Assembly: GCA_910579285.1 (NCBI GenBank)
Contig: CAJTTT010000007.1
Coordinates: forward strand, 86,092-125,476
Direction of reading: 5' to 3'
Length of the DNA: 39,385 bases
Source of the DNA: an uncultured Lachnospiraceae bacterium
GTDB lineage: Bacteria; Bacillota; Clostridia; Lachnospirales; Lachnospiraceae
In this document: one piece after another, positions 1 through 9,372 of the stretch
How the letters are laid out: each line of letters begins with the position of its first letter
Numbering within the stretch: the first letter of the stretch is position 1
Made by a program: the position numbers and the translations under genes
The notes under the pieces: generated by a model
What the model was told of the DNA's origin: nothing
Seen by the model: only the letters and a program-made list of their open reading frames with translations
Database searches by the model: none

Positions 1-1547
1 CCGTCTGACAAGGTCGTTGTCAAATTCCGGTATCTGGCCGCTGTTTCCGCTCAGGAAAGCATCCATGTCCTTCACCCGCTGTTCATAGTTTTCAGCCAGC
101 TTTTTCTTTTTCCCTGCCTCCGTCTGTTCTTCTTTCAGGGCATTGATTTCCTCCGCAATCCTGCGGTAGCGTTCATCAAACTCCTGTGTATAGGCGCCTG
201 TCTTTGCGTTCTCCGCAATCAGGGCAACCATTTCTTCCTGTTTGGCTTTTATCCTGCCGGTGTATTCATCGGGCTGCTGTTCCCTTCCGTAACTGCCGAT
301 CACCCGGATGACATTCTGCCGGAATGCGCCTACAAAATCGCCCTCGTTTCTCGTGATGCGGTGGATGGCCTCCATGACCGCCCTGTTTAATGCGCCCTCT
401 TCCAGCGTTTCGGAATCCCCGCATTTCTTTACCCCGTTTGTCAGTCGGTTCGAGCATCTCCAGACGATCTTCTTTTTGCCGTTCCTTGCCCACGTCACCC
501 GGCGGTATTCTTGTCCGCATTTGCCGCAGAGCAGGATGCCTGTCAGGGCATATCCCGATGAATATTTGCTTTTCTGGTTTTTCTTTCTTGTGACGGCGGA
601 TTTACACATGGCCAACCGCCGCATAATCTCCTCCTGTACCCGGAAAAACAGTTCTTTGGGTATGATCGCTTCATGGTCGTCTTCCACATAGTATTGGGGG
701 ACGATGCCGTTGTTGATGACTTTCTCTTTGGTCATAAAGTCTACGGTATAAGTTTTCTGCAGCAGGGCGTCACCCATGTACTTTTCATTGCGCAGCATTT
801 TCATCACTACGGTGGCATGCCATTTTTCTTTCCCTGTTGTGGTGCGGATGCCCTTCTCCTGCAGGTGCGCGCTGATCTTAGCGGCGCTGTACCCTTCGAG
901 ATAAAGCCGGAACACGGTTCGCACAATCTTCGCTTCCTCCGGCACGATGACCAGCTCACCCTTTTCATTTTTGGTATAGCCCATGAATTTATTGTGGTTG
1001 ACGATGACCTGTCCTTTTTCGAACCTTCTAACCACACCCCATCTTGTATTCTCGCTGATGTTGCGGCTTTCTTCCTGCGCAAGGCTGCTCAGGATGGTCA
1101 GCAGGATTTCCCCGTACCGTCTAAGGTGTTGACACCTTCTTTTTCAAACACCACCGCCACGTTCTTTTCTTTCAGTTTCCGGATGGTGATGAGCGCGTCC
1201 ACTGTGTTCCTTGCGAAACGGCTCACGGATTTTGTCAAGATCATCTCGATCTTCCCGTCCAGCGCATCCCCTATCATGGCATTGAAATCGTCCATTTTCT
1301 TGGTATTGGTTGCGCTCTTTCCATCGTCAGCGTAGATGCCCGCGTTTTTCCAGTTTGGGTTTTCTTCTATTTTATTGGTGTAATACTCCACCTGTGCCTC
1401 ATAGCTACTTTCCTGCTGCTCCAGTTCTGTGCTGACGCGGCAGTAGGCGGCTACTTTCATTCTTTTATCCGACAGCTTCACGCTACGGTCATACTGCGGT
1501 TTGGCAGGAATCATGGATATTTTTTTCTTTTCTTCTGTTTCTGCCAT
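1..1547 (-). pseudogene. Large serine recombinase, frameshifted and cut by window edge
   Basis: The N-terminal resolvase domain is clear: AAYCRVSTE carries the catalytic Ser, followed by VSRFARNT and the end of the domain at GVNTLDGTG. The frame then ends in a stop at about 1098. Skipping one base in the short G run at about 1107-1113 restores a frame that continues TGEILLTILSSLAQEESR and stays open to base 1. That part holds the recombinase domain and a zinc ribbon (CGKCG, then a second Cys pair). A single-base loss therefore separates the catalytic domain from the DNA-binding part. The start has a good AAGGAGG site, 24 bases after the preceding recombinase-like gene. Such proteins integrate and excise phages and conjugative elements. 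The frameshift could be real decay or a sequencing error in a homopolymer. Confidence 0.85.
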
Positions 1548-1571
1548 TTTTCCTCCTTTCCGGGTACCGTT

Positions 1572-2544
1572 TTATCGGTATCCTGTTCTGATGCTGCTCC
1601 CATTCAAAAATATCACCTCTGCGGTATCGTCTTTATAGACCACAATCTTTTTCACCAGTTTTCGGTGCAGCTCCTCGTCAAACTCTGTCAGTTCCTCCCT
1701 GCCTGAAAGCAGTTTCAGCATTTCCTCTGTGCGGAAATCTGCATCCCTTATTTCCAGTGTCCGATACCGCTCCTGCGTCCGTTCATAAATAAGCGCCATG
1801 ACATCCGCCTGATCCGCACCCTGTTCCGTCTGATCTGTGCCTGTGCTTTCCGGCGCTATGTCCTCTCCGTTCGATTTTGGCTCTGCACCGGCCTGTTTTC
1901 GTCTGGCTTTTGCCTCCTCCAGCCTGCGCTCTTCTGTATTCCGCGCTAACCTGCTTCTCTGTTTCTGTCGGCGGCCGCATCCGCTTTCTGTCCTGTATGA
2001 TCTGGTTGATGGCACTGGCGCATACTTCTTTTACCTGTTCATCCGTTATGAATCCTCCGGCGCAGGAAAGGCGGTTCTGGTAGATATAATTTTTGCATTT
2101 CCACTTCGCCGTCCCGCCGCTTCTCGTTTTATTATGGGGCTGGATATGGCTGTAGGTTTCCCCGCATTCTCCGCAGGTTATGACACCGCCGAACAGGATT
2201 CTCTCATCCCTGCCCGGCCTGTGGCATCCCCTGCCTTTTTCCGCACGCACCTGTTCCCTGCGCTCCTGCACCCGCATGAACAGTTCCCTGTCTATGATCT
2301 GCGGGTAGTATTCCGTACCGAGATAATTATGGTTTTCTAAAATCCTGCCAATGGAAGCGTGCGTCCATGCCGCCCTGTCATGGGCATTGCACACGCCCCC
2401 CGCCTTTAACCCTTCGGCAATCTTTAATGTTGATATCCCGCTGTCGTAATCCCGGAAGATTTCTTCCACAATTCTACGGTGTTCCTCATATACGGTTATC
2501 CTGCCGTTTACGACTTTATATCCGATCGGCATATGCCACTGCAT
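1572..2544 (-). pseudogene. Recombinase-domain protein without resolvase domain, frameshifted
   Basis: The product starts MQWHMPIGYKVVNGRI, inside what would be the recombinase domain of a large serine recombinase. It lacks the catalytic N-terminal resolvase domain. A zinc ribbon (CGECGETYSH, then C and C further on) and a basic C-terminal half follow. The frame is lost between about 1925 and 1965: EKQVSA is read in one frame, and the expected continuation RRLEEAKARRKQAG is in another, running to a stop at 1572. The start has AAGGAGG at good spacing, so it is a natural start rather than a truncation. Catalytic-domain-free partners encoded beside a full serine recombinase occur in Firmicutes integrative elements. 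The likely role is as an accessory in integration or excision. Confidence 0.75.
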
Positions 2545-2624
2545 CCCTGTCCCCTCCTTCCTTCTCTGTCAGTTTCAGGCCGTTAAGCGAGCACTATGCA
2601 TCTATAAAAACAGGCAAAAAAATA

Positions 2625-2703
2625 GGGCAAAAACTGGTCAATTTTACTCCAATTTTTGCCCAAGCCAAACTTGTTTGGCTTTAACCACCAACATCTTGTG
2701 GTT
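2625..2703. repeat. Three adjacent dyads between rlmD and the recombinase genes
   Basis: First dyad: GGGCAAAAACTGG at 2625-2637 with CCAATTTTTGCCC at 2649-2661, one mismatch. Second: AAGCCAAAC at 2662-2670 with GTTTGGCTT at 2673-2681, perfect with a 2-base spacer. Third: AACCAC at 2683-2688 with GTGGTT at 2698-2703. They fill the short gap between the rlmD stop and the element's genes. They may be recombinase-binding sites at the element end, a terminator for rlmD, or both. No strong T run follows any of them. Confidence 0.55.
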
Positions 2704-2711
2704 TAGACCCC

Positions 2712-4319
2712 TTAATTCTTCTCTTTTCCACAATACTGCATCATTATTATTACCTCAACATGCCCCGTATGCCCAAACTGATCCACAGCCCTAACCCTCC
2801 TCAACTCATATCCTCCCCCACACAACACCTTCAAATCCCTCGCCAGCGTTGCCGGGTCGCAGCTCACATAGACGATCCGCTTCGGCTGCATTGCCAGCAT
2901 CGTTTCCAGACATCTCTCATCGCAGCCCTTGCGGGGCGGATCCACTACTATCACATCCGGGTGGCGCATCTGCTCCCTGGCCAGATTTTCTCTCTCTTCT
3001 ACCTTTTCTCCAGTTGCCAGCGTTCCCAAAGAGGCAGTTCCTTCCGGCCCATGATAAAACCCCGGCAGCACTTCCTCGGCTTTCCCCACAAAGAACGCTG
3101 CATTTACAATTCCATTCCTGCGGGCATTCTCTTTCGCATCCTCGATTGCCTGGGGCACAATCTCCACACCGTTTACCTGCTTCGCACGTTTTGCCATAAA
3201 AAGAGAGATCGTCCCGATACCGCAGTACAGATCCCACACGGTCTCCTCCCCGGTCAACCCTGCATATTCCAGTGCAAGCGCGTAAAGTTTTTCGGTCTGC
3301 CGTGGATTCACCTGATAAAAAGACAGGGGTGAAATCCGAAACGTGACTTTCTCTTTGCTGTGCACACGCCCATTTCCTGCATTGACGGCCTCTCTGAGGT
3401 CTGCCGTATCCAGCACTCTGAGGCTGTCCTCGATCCAGCCGCTGCCCCAAAGTACCCGTGTTTCCTTCCCCATAATCACATTTGTCTTTTCCCGATTTAT
3501 ATTGATAGAAATACTGGCAATTCTTTTCTCCGGCATCTTCCCTTCTCCGGCCGCCGCATACGAACTGCCGACCTCTGCAAAAGCCGCCTCTAACCGCGCT
3601 CCCGTCAGCTTCTCTACCAGCCTGTCTTCCCCGGGCAGCTTCTTCCCGTTAATCACAAGGCACACCATAATCTCCCCGGATGCAAATCCCATTCGGATCA
3701 GTACATGTCTCACCAGTCCTTCCCCCGTGCTTTCCCGGTAAGCGCTCACACCGTTTTCTTTCATATAAGAAAGAATGGTCTCTAAAATAATTTTATTTTC
3801 CGGCGGCCCCAGCGGGCAGTCCGTATTGGCAACGATATCGTGGGTTCTTCCCGCGTAAAATCCCGCGATCAGGTTTCCTGCTCTGTCGTACCCCACGGGA
3901 TACTGCGCCTTATTGCGGTAATGCCACGGCTCCCCCATGCCGACAATCGGCTCCAGGACCTCATCAATCTGCTCCGGCGAAAACCCGCCGATACGCTGCA
4001 AGTGATTTCGCACTTTGTTCTCTTTATAGGCGAGCTGCCGCTCATAGCTCATGGCCTGAATCTGACAGCCCCCGCATTGTCTGTGAAAAGGACATTTTGG
4101 ATCCACACGAAAAGGAGAAGGCGTCACCACCTTCTCTACTCTCGCATAACCATAGTTTTTCTTGCATTTCGTCACGCGTGCTTCCACGATGTCCCCGATC
4201 ACGGCATCTTTTACAAACAGGGTATATCCCTCCGCCTTGCCAATACCCTCGCCGTCATTTCCGATATCCTCTATCGTAAGCCGGACTATATCATTTTTTT
4301 TATAACTCCCCTGCTCCAT
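2712..4319 (-). CDS. rlmD: 23S rRNA (uracil-5-)-methyltransferase, RlmD/RlmCD type
   Basis: This 535-residue enzyme methylates C5 of uracil in 23S rRNA using S-adenosylmethionine. It has an N-terminal TRAM RNA-binding domain (about 1-65). Iron-sulfur cluster cysteines are C76, C82, C85 (CPFHRQCGGC) and C167. The SAM-binding part has DLYCGIGTISLF, and the catalytic motifs are DPPRKGCD and VSCDPATLARDL with C487. Its start has a GGGG-type site just upstream. It is the last gene of a probable operon after the HtrA-like and YhaM-like genes (gap 55 bases). The C-terminal tail after GHTGHVEV (IIMMQYCGKEKN) is unusual and lies next to the integrated element, so the last codons may come from the element. 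Confidence 0.93.
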   Translation of the reverse strand: MEQGSYKKNDIVRLTIEDIGNDGEGIGKAEGYTLFVKDAVIGDIVEARVTKCKKNYGYARVEKVVTPSPFRVDPKCPFHRQCGGCQIQAMSYERQLAYKENKVRNHLQRIGGFSPEQIDEVLEPIVGMGEPWHYRNKAQYPVGYDRAGNLIAGFYAGRTHDIVANTDCPLGPPENKIILETILSYMKENGVSAYRESTGEGLVRHVLIRMGFASGEIMVCLVINGKKLPGEDRLVEKLTGARLEAAFAEVGSSYAAAGEGKMPEKRIASISININREKTNVIMGKETRVLWGSGWIEDSLRVLDTADLREAVNAGNGRVHSKEKVTFRISPLSFYQVNPRQTEKLYALALEYAGLTGEETVWDLYCGIGTISLFMAKRAKQVNGVEIVPQAIEDAKENARRNGIVNAAFFVGKAEEVLPGFYHGPEGTASLGTLATGEKVEERENLAREQMRHPDVIVVDPPRKGCDERCLETMLAMQPKRIVYVSCDPATLARDLKVLCGGGYELRRVRAVDQFGHTGHVEVIIMMQYCGKEKN

Positions 4320-4374
4320 AAATTACCCCGTTCTATGATTGAAAGTTCGTCTGAAATATACCGTGTTTCCCACA

Positions 4375-5319
4375 CTACTCCAGGCTCGTCCCTCTCAGAT
4401 TCGACTCAAACAGTCTGTTATATCCAAGCCATCCCTTCTCCGTGCTGTTCTCCAGAATCTCCGCAAAGGTCTCCATCTTGGCATCCACATTATCCGCAAA
4501 GTTTAAAGCCACCGCCTCCACAATGGCAGGCTTCTTGGGCGATCCGAACTCAAACTCCCCGTGATGGGAAAGAATACAGTGTTTCAGCTCATTTGCGAGC
4601 AGTGGCGGAAATCCGTCTATCGCCCGGACCTTCTCTCCGATCATCTCACTGCCGATTACAATATGTCCGAGGAACTGTCCGTCATCGGTGTAATCATTCT
4701 GCGGAAAAAGTGAAAGTTCTTTTGTCTTCCCGATATCATGGCAGATCGCCGCCGTCAGCAGCAGATCCCTGTTTAGTACGGAATACTGTGTGCAGAAATA
4801 GTCGCAGAGCTTTGCCACCGCCAGCGTATGCTGCAGCAAACCGCCCACAAATCCGTGATGCACCGTTTTGGCCGCCGATGACTGCCGGAAAGCTTTGATA
4901 AAAGCTTCATCCTTCACAAAAAATGCCTCCAACAGCCCGTGCAGATACGGATTTTTGACGCTAGCCGCCAGATCCAGAAGCTCTTTCATCATATCGGCAG
5001 TTTTAAACTTGCTGACAGGAAGATACTCCGCCGGATCATATTCGCCTTCCCTGCATTTGCGAACACGTTTCACATTGACCTGCAGCGCTCCCTGAAAGCT
5101 GGTCACGTCACCGTACACCTCTATGTAATCCATACTGTCAAAGTCTTCTATCCCCGCATTGTTAGGATCCCAGATTTTCGCATCTATGGTACCTGTCTTA
5201 TCCTGCAGAATTACGTTATCATAGGGCTTTCCGTTTTTTGTAACTGCCGACTGTTTATGCTTGCACAAATATACGTCAAACATTCTGTCGCTTTCCTTGT
5301 AATCTCTGATATATTTCAT
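4375..5319 (-). CDS. yhaM: YhaM-type 3'-5' exoribonuclease (OB fold + HD domain)
   Basis: The protein has an N-terminal OB-fold region (VILQDKTGTIDAKIWD) that binds nucleic acid. An HD phosphohydrolase domain follows: GGLLQHTLAVAKLCD supplies the first His, AAICHDIGKTKEL the HD pair, and LSHHGEFEFG and NFADNVDAKM the later metal ligands. This order is that of YhaM, a 3'-5' exonuclease acting on RNA and single-stranded DNA. An upstream in-frame ATG exists at 5385. I prefer MKYIRDYKESDR at 5319, which fits family length (314 residues) and has AGGAAAGG upstream. It lies between the HtrA-like gene (79-base gap) and rlmD. Confidence 0.85.
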   Translation of the reverse strand: MKYIRDYKESDRMFDVYLCKHKQSAVTKNGKPYDNVILQDKTGTIDAKIWDPNNAGIEDFDSMDYIEVYGDVTSFQGALQVNVKRVRKCREGEYDPAEYLPVSKFKTADMMKELLDLAASVKNPYLHGLLEAFFVKDEAFIKAFRQSSAAKTVHHGFVGGLLQHTLAVAKLCDYFCTQYSVLNRDLLLTAAICHDIGKTKELSLFPQNDYTDDGQFLGHIVIGSEMIGEKVRAIDGFPPLLANELKHCILSHHGEFEFGSPKKPAIVEAVALNFADNVDAKMETFAEILENSTEKGWLGYNRLFESNLRGTSLE

Positions 5320-5398
5320 CCTCTTCGTCCTTTCCTGTTTTCCGATATGCCGCACTTCGGCCGTCACATCTGCGTTCGCATCCAAATCCCGCAGCTCA

Positions 5399-6778
5399 TT
5401 ACCAGCTTCCCAGCGTCACATCCACGTTCATCTCATGGCCCTGCCTTGTCAGCGTGACTGTCAGCACGTCACCGGGTTTCGATGCCTGCAAAATTCCCAA
5501 AAGTTCACTGTAAGTCGTAATCTCCGTATTTCCTACCCGGGTCACCACGTCGCCGCTCTGAATCCCCGCCGCCATAGCCGGCGAATCAATTTCAATCTCC
5601 CTGATATAGGCGCCCGCAGGGGTGTTAATCTGCGCGTCTTCTATGGCCTCCTTCGGCACATCCGCTCCATGCACACCCAGATATGCACGCTCCTTATTGT
5701 TGGACATCTGTTCAATTGTGCGTTTCAGTTCTGTCACGCCGTAGGCTGTGAGCAGATTGCTCATGTCGTTGCCGGTATTGACATTGTCGATAATGCCGAT
5801 CACCATGCCCTTTAAATTAATCAAAATTCCCGTCGCATTTCGGCTCCCGTAAATATCTGTGGTTATTCTTTTATAAGCCGCATCGGGCAGATCAATCACC
5901 GTCCCTGTGGATGTCACCATGCCGTAACTGATGGAACCGCCGGTGCCAAGCGGACTGCCCAGCGCCACCACAGGCGTTCCCAACAGATTCGTGGTGTTGG
6001 AACTGCCCAGCTCCGCAATGTCAATCTGATCCATCGTTTCCCCACGGACAGCGGAGAGCGGCACTGACAGGATGGCCAGCCCGGTGTTCTCATCCTTTTG
6101 TACCATCTCCGCCTCCACCTGCGTCTGATCGCAGAAAGTTACTTCTATGCTGTCCGCTCCCTTTATATTCCCCGCACTGACCAGAATAAGCAGGGCTTTC
6201 TCATTATTGGCTACAATCACGCCGGAGGCTGAGGCCACATTTTCATATATATTATTAAACCAGTCTACATCCGAGGTAACACCCGCCACGGTAACCACCG
6301 CCCGTCCCGCGTCCGCCGCCAGCTTCCGAAGCTCCTCGTAAAGCGCCTCATAATCTTCCAGCGTAAACTCTCTGTCCACCTGGGAAAGCACTTCCTGGAT
6401 CTGTTCGTCCACCATCTCCAGATCCACCGGGTCCGGCGTCTGCGCTTCAACGTCCTCCTCTTTGACAAGCATGTCCTCCGGCTTCATTTCCTCGATTGGC
6501 GTCTCCTCGGGAAAGGCCACCTCCTTGGGTTCCTCCTCCGGGTAGAGGCGGTTGCTGATCACCGGCTCCAGCACCAGAAAAGTGAAGCACGCCACCAGAC
6601 CGAACACCACCGCCATCACAGCGGTAATCACCGTTCTGCGAAGGAGCTTTTTCTTATTGACAGGTTTCTGCTTGATCTTTTCCCGCATAAACTCTGTCTG
6701 CACAGAGGGCGTATACTCTGCCTGCTCCTTGACGGGTTCTCCCTCTGTTCTATTCCGTTCTATTTTCTGTTCAGACAT
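5399..6778 (-). CDS. Membrane-anchored HtrA/DegP-like protein with PDZ domain, catalytic triad lost
   Basis: The product has 459 residues. A charged cytoplasmic N-terminus is followed by one membrane span (about 48-70), an acidic linker (80-150), a trypsin-fold domain (about 158-335) and a C-terminal PDZ domain (about 365-455, YLGVHG, SPAMAAGIQSGDVV). The fold is recognisable from DENTGLAILSV, VVALGSPLGTGGSISYG and LKGMVIGI. All three catalytic positions are replaced: the usual NNHVV region reads SAGNI (Gly203 for His), TDLA reads TGLA (Gly233 for Asp), and GNSGG reads RNATG (Ala315 for Ser). It should be an outward-facing binding or sensing protein, not a protease. The start has GGAGG, and a promoter (6803-6831) lies just upstream, ruling out the longer ORF. 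Confidence 0.88.
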   Translation of the reverse strand: MSEQKIERNRTEGEPVKEQAEYTPSVQTEFMREKIKQKPVNKKKLLRRTVITAVMAVVFGLVACFTFLVLEPVISNRLYPEEEPKEVAFPEETPIEEMKPEDMLVKEEDVEAQTPDPVDLEMVDEQIQEVLSQVDREFTLEDYEALYEELRKLAADAGRAVVTVAGVTSDVDWFNNIYENVASASGVIVANNEKALLILVSAGNIKGADSIEVTFCDQTQVEAEMVQKDENTGLAILSVPLSAVRGETMDQIDIAELGSSNTTNLLGTPVVALGSPLGTGGSISYGMVTSTGTVIDLPDAAYKRITTDIYGSRNATGILINLKGMVIGIIDNVNTGNDMSNLLTAYGVTELKRTIEQMSNNKERAYLGVHGADVPKEAIEDAQINTPAGAYIREIEIDSPAMAAGIQSGDVVTRVGNTEITTYSELLGILQASKPGDVLTVTLTRQGHEMNVDVTLGSW

Positions 6779-6802
6779 ATAACTGCCCTCCAAATATGAT
6801 TG

Positions 6803-6831
6803 ATTATACCATACCCCCTGTTGCATGACAA
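6803..6831 (-). promoter_or_regulatory. Sigma-A promoter of the HtrA-like operon
   Basis: On the minus strand TTGTCA (6826-6831) is followed after 17 bases by a perfect TATAAT (6803-6808). Transcription would begin near 6796, 18 bases before the chosen start codon. Confidence 0.75.
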
Positions 6832-6986
6832 GAAATCGGGAGTCTGTATCCTCGTTTCGGACAATCCCATCCTTCCTCCTGCACATTTTGCGCTGTCGCA
6901 TAATGTTGCCGTTCACACCATAGTAATTTCCCCGCGTTTGTGGTAGGATAATGCATAGAAAACATACGAAATCAAATGAGGTAATT

Positions 6987-9362
6987 ATGAACAGTAAAGT
7001 ATTAAGGGTTTTAGAATACCATAAAATCATCAGCCTGCTGACGGAAAAGGCATCCTCGGAACCGGGTAAGCGGCTCGCCCAGGCGCTTGTTCCCATGACA
7101 GATCTGGAGGAAATCAAGACGGCACAGATCCAGACGGCAGACGCTCTTGGGCGTCTTTTCGCCAAAGGCTCCACGTCTTTTGGCAATAACAAAGATCTGG
7201 GAATGAGCATAAAATCCCTTGAGGTTGGGAGCGTGCTTTCCATCGCAGAGCTTTTGCGCATCGCCTCTTTTCTGGAAAACGTGAACCGCATCAAAGCCTA
7301 CGGGCGCAGAGAGCGGGACGATATTCCGGGCGATTCTCTGGACGTGTATTTTGACAGTCTGGAACCGCTCACGCCCCTGGCAAACGAGATCAACCGCTGC
7401 ATTCTCTCCGAGGAGGAAATCGCAGATGACGCAAGCCCTGCATTAAAGCGCATCCGCCGCAGTATGGCGATCACCAACGATCGGATTCATTCCCAGCTAA
7501 ATTCCATGATTAACGGCTCCCTGCGCACCTATCTGCAGGACGCCGTAGTAACCATGCGCGACAACCGCTACTGCATTCCCGTGAAATCCGAGTATAAGGG
7601 ACAGGTGCCCGGCATGGTGCACGACCAGTCCTCCACCGGCTCCACCTTTTTTATTGAGCCTGCAGCGATTGTCAATCTGAACAACGAACTGAAGGAACTA
7701 TCCATAAAGGAACAGGAAGAAATCGAGGCGGTGATGGCCGCCTTAAGTGCGCTGGCCGCCGCTCACACGGATGCTCTTGCCACAGATCAGAAATCCATGA
7801 CCATGCTGGACTTTATTTTTGCAAAGGCATCCCTTGCTATGGACCAGAATGCAACCATGCCGCTTTTCAATACAGATCAGCAGATCCGCATCCGCAAAGG
7901 GCGGCATCCGTTGATTGATAAAAAGGCAGTTGTGCCTGTGGACATTCTTCTTGGAATTGACTTTGACCTGCTCATCATTACGGGACCGAATACAGGTGGT
8001 AAAACAGTGGCTTTAAAGACAGTGGGCCTTCTGACCCTGATGGGACAGGCAGGACTGCATATTCCCGCCCTGGACCGCTCGGAGCTCTCCGTTTTCCGGG
8101 AAGTGTATGCGGATATCGGGGACGAGCAGAGCATTGAGCAGAGTCTCTCCACTTTCTCCTCCCACATGACAAGCATTGTGTCCATTCTGCAGGAGGCGGA
8201 TACGGACTCCCTTTGTCTTTTTGACGAGCTGGGCGCAGGAACAGATCCCGCCGAAGGCGCCGCTCTGGCCATCTCGGTTCTGGATCATCTGCACAGCAGG
8301 GGCATCCGCACGATGGCCACCACTCACTATAGCGAACTAAAAGTCTACGCACTCTCCACGCCATTTGTGGAAAATGCCTGCTGTGAATTTAATGTGGAAA
8401 CGCTCCGGCCCACCTACCGTCTTCTGATCGGCATACCCGGCAAGAGCAACGCCTTTGCCATCTCTTCCCGTCTGGGCCTGCCGGATCATATCATAGAGGA
8501 CGCCAGGCGGCACATTACACAGGACAAGGAGAGTTTCGAGGATCTGCTCGCCAATCTGGAGAACAGCCGTCTGACCATCGAGAAAGAGCAGGCGGAAATC
8601 GAAGCCTACAAGCGGGAAGTACAGGCCTTAAAAGAGCGTCTGGAATCCAAACAGGAGAAAATCGACCAGTCCCGGGACCGCATCATCCGGGAAGCCAACG
8701 AGGAGGCCCGGGAAATCTTACAGAACGCGAAGGAACTGGCGGACGAAACGATCCGCACCTTCCAGAAAGCCGGCGCCGCCTCTTCCATAAAAGATCTGGA
8801 GAAGTCCCGCCGCAAGGTGCACGACAAAATTTCAGAGAAAAACGAGAAGCTTGCGCTTAAAAGCGAAACGCCCACCCACAAAGTTCTCAAGCCAACGCAG
8901 ATCAGGCTGGGTGACAGCGTAAAGGTCGTATCTATGGGATTAAAGGGAAGCGTCAGCTCCCTTCCCGACAAAAACGGCAGGCTGTTTGTCCAGTGCGGCA
9001 TCATCCGCTCCCAGGTTTCCCTGTCAGATCTGGTTCTGGTTGAGGAGGAGACTGTAAAAACCGAAAGAATGCAGCGCAGCTCTTCCGGTAAATTAAAAAT
9101 GTCCAAATCCTACTCTGTGTCCACGGAAATCAATCTTCTCGGCAGGACAGTGGACGAGGCGCTCTCCGAACTTGACAAGTATCTGGATGACGCCTACCTG
9201 GCCCATCTGCCCAGCGTCCGCATTGTACACGGCAAAGGAACCGGAGCTCTGCGCAAAGCCGTACACGGATACCTGCGCAAAAACCGGGTCATTAAAAATT
9301 TCCGTCTGGGTGAGTTTGGGGAAGGCGATGCCGGCGTTACCATAGCCGAGTTTAAGGACTGA
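6987..9362 (+). CDS. mutS2: MutS2 family ATPase/Smr endonuclease
   Basis: This 791-residue protein has a MutS-like core and ABC-type ATPase. Walker A is GPNTGGKT (about 333-340), Walker B is LCLFDELGAGTDPAEGA, and the His-containing switch is ATTHYSELK. A long charged coiled coil follows (about 520-640). The C-terminal Smr domain (about 715-791) has INLLGRTVDEA and HGKGTGALR. MutS2 lacks the mismatch-binding domain of MutS. It has been linked to suppression of recombination and, in Bacillus, to splitting of collided ribosomes through the Smr/KOW regions. The start MNSKVLRVLEYHKI is chosen over the ATG at 6951 because GAGG lies 6 bases upstream and MutS2 proteins begin this way. It is divergent from the HtrA-like operon. 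Confidence 0.95.
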   Translation: MNSKVLRVLEYHKIISLLTEKASSEPGKRLAQALVPMTDLEEIKTAQIQTADALGRLFAKGSTSFGNNKDLGMSIKSLEVGSVLSIAELLRIASFLENVNRIKAYGRRERDDIPGDSLDVYFDSLEPLTPLANEINRCILSEEEIADDASPALKRIRRSMAITNDRIHSQLNSMINGSLRTYLQDAVVTMRDNRYCIPVKSEYKGQVPGMVHDQSSTGSTFFIEPAAIVNLNNELKELSIKEQEEIEAVMAALSALAAAHTDALATDQKSMTMLDFIFAKASLAMDQNATMPLFNTDQQIRIRKGRHPLIDKKAVVPVDILLGIDFDLLIITGPNTGGKTVALKTVGLLTLMGQAGLHIPALDRSELSVFREVYADIGDEQSIEQSLSTFSSHMTSIVSILQEADTDSLCLFDELGAGTDPAEGAALAISVLDHLHSRGIRTMATTHYSELKVYALSTPFVENACCEFNVETLRPTYRLLIGIPGKSNAFAISSRLGLPDHIIEDARRHITQDKESFEDLLANLENSRLTIEKEQAEIEAYKREVQALKERLESKQEKIDQSRDRIIREANEEAREILQNAKELADETIRTFQKAGAASSIKDLEKSRRKVHDKISEKNEKLALKSETPTHKVLKPTQIRLGDSVKVVSMGLKGSVSSLPDKNGRLFVQCGIIRSQVSLSDLVLVEEETVKTERMQRSSSGKLKMSKSYSVSTEINLLGRTVDEALSELDKYLDDAYLAHLPSVRIVHGKGTGALRKAVHGYLRKNRVIKNFRLGEFGEGDAGVTIAEFKD

Positions 9363-9372
9363 GGAGGGTATC

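Noticed and set aside
673..1335. Plus-strand ORF of 220 codons
   Set aside because: It is antisense to the serine recombinase, whose minus-strand translation shows clear family motifs on both sides of the frameshift.
3840..4898. Plus-strand ORF of 352 codons
   Set aside because: It runs antisense across parts of two well-supported genes (rlmD and yhaM) and its product is Pro/Ser/Arg-rich with no domain.
6779..7294. N-terminal extension of the HtrA-like ORF
   Set aside because: It overlaps mutS2 and contains the promoter TTGTCA-17-TATAAT; the start at 6778 has a proper ribosome site.
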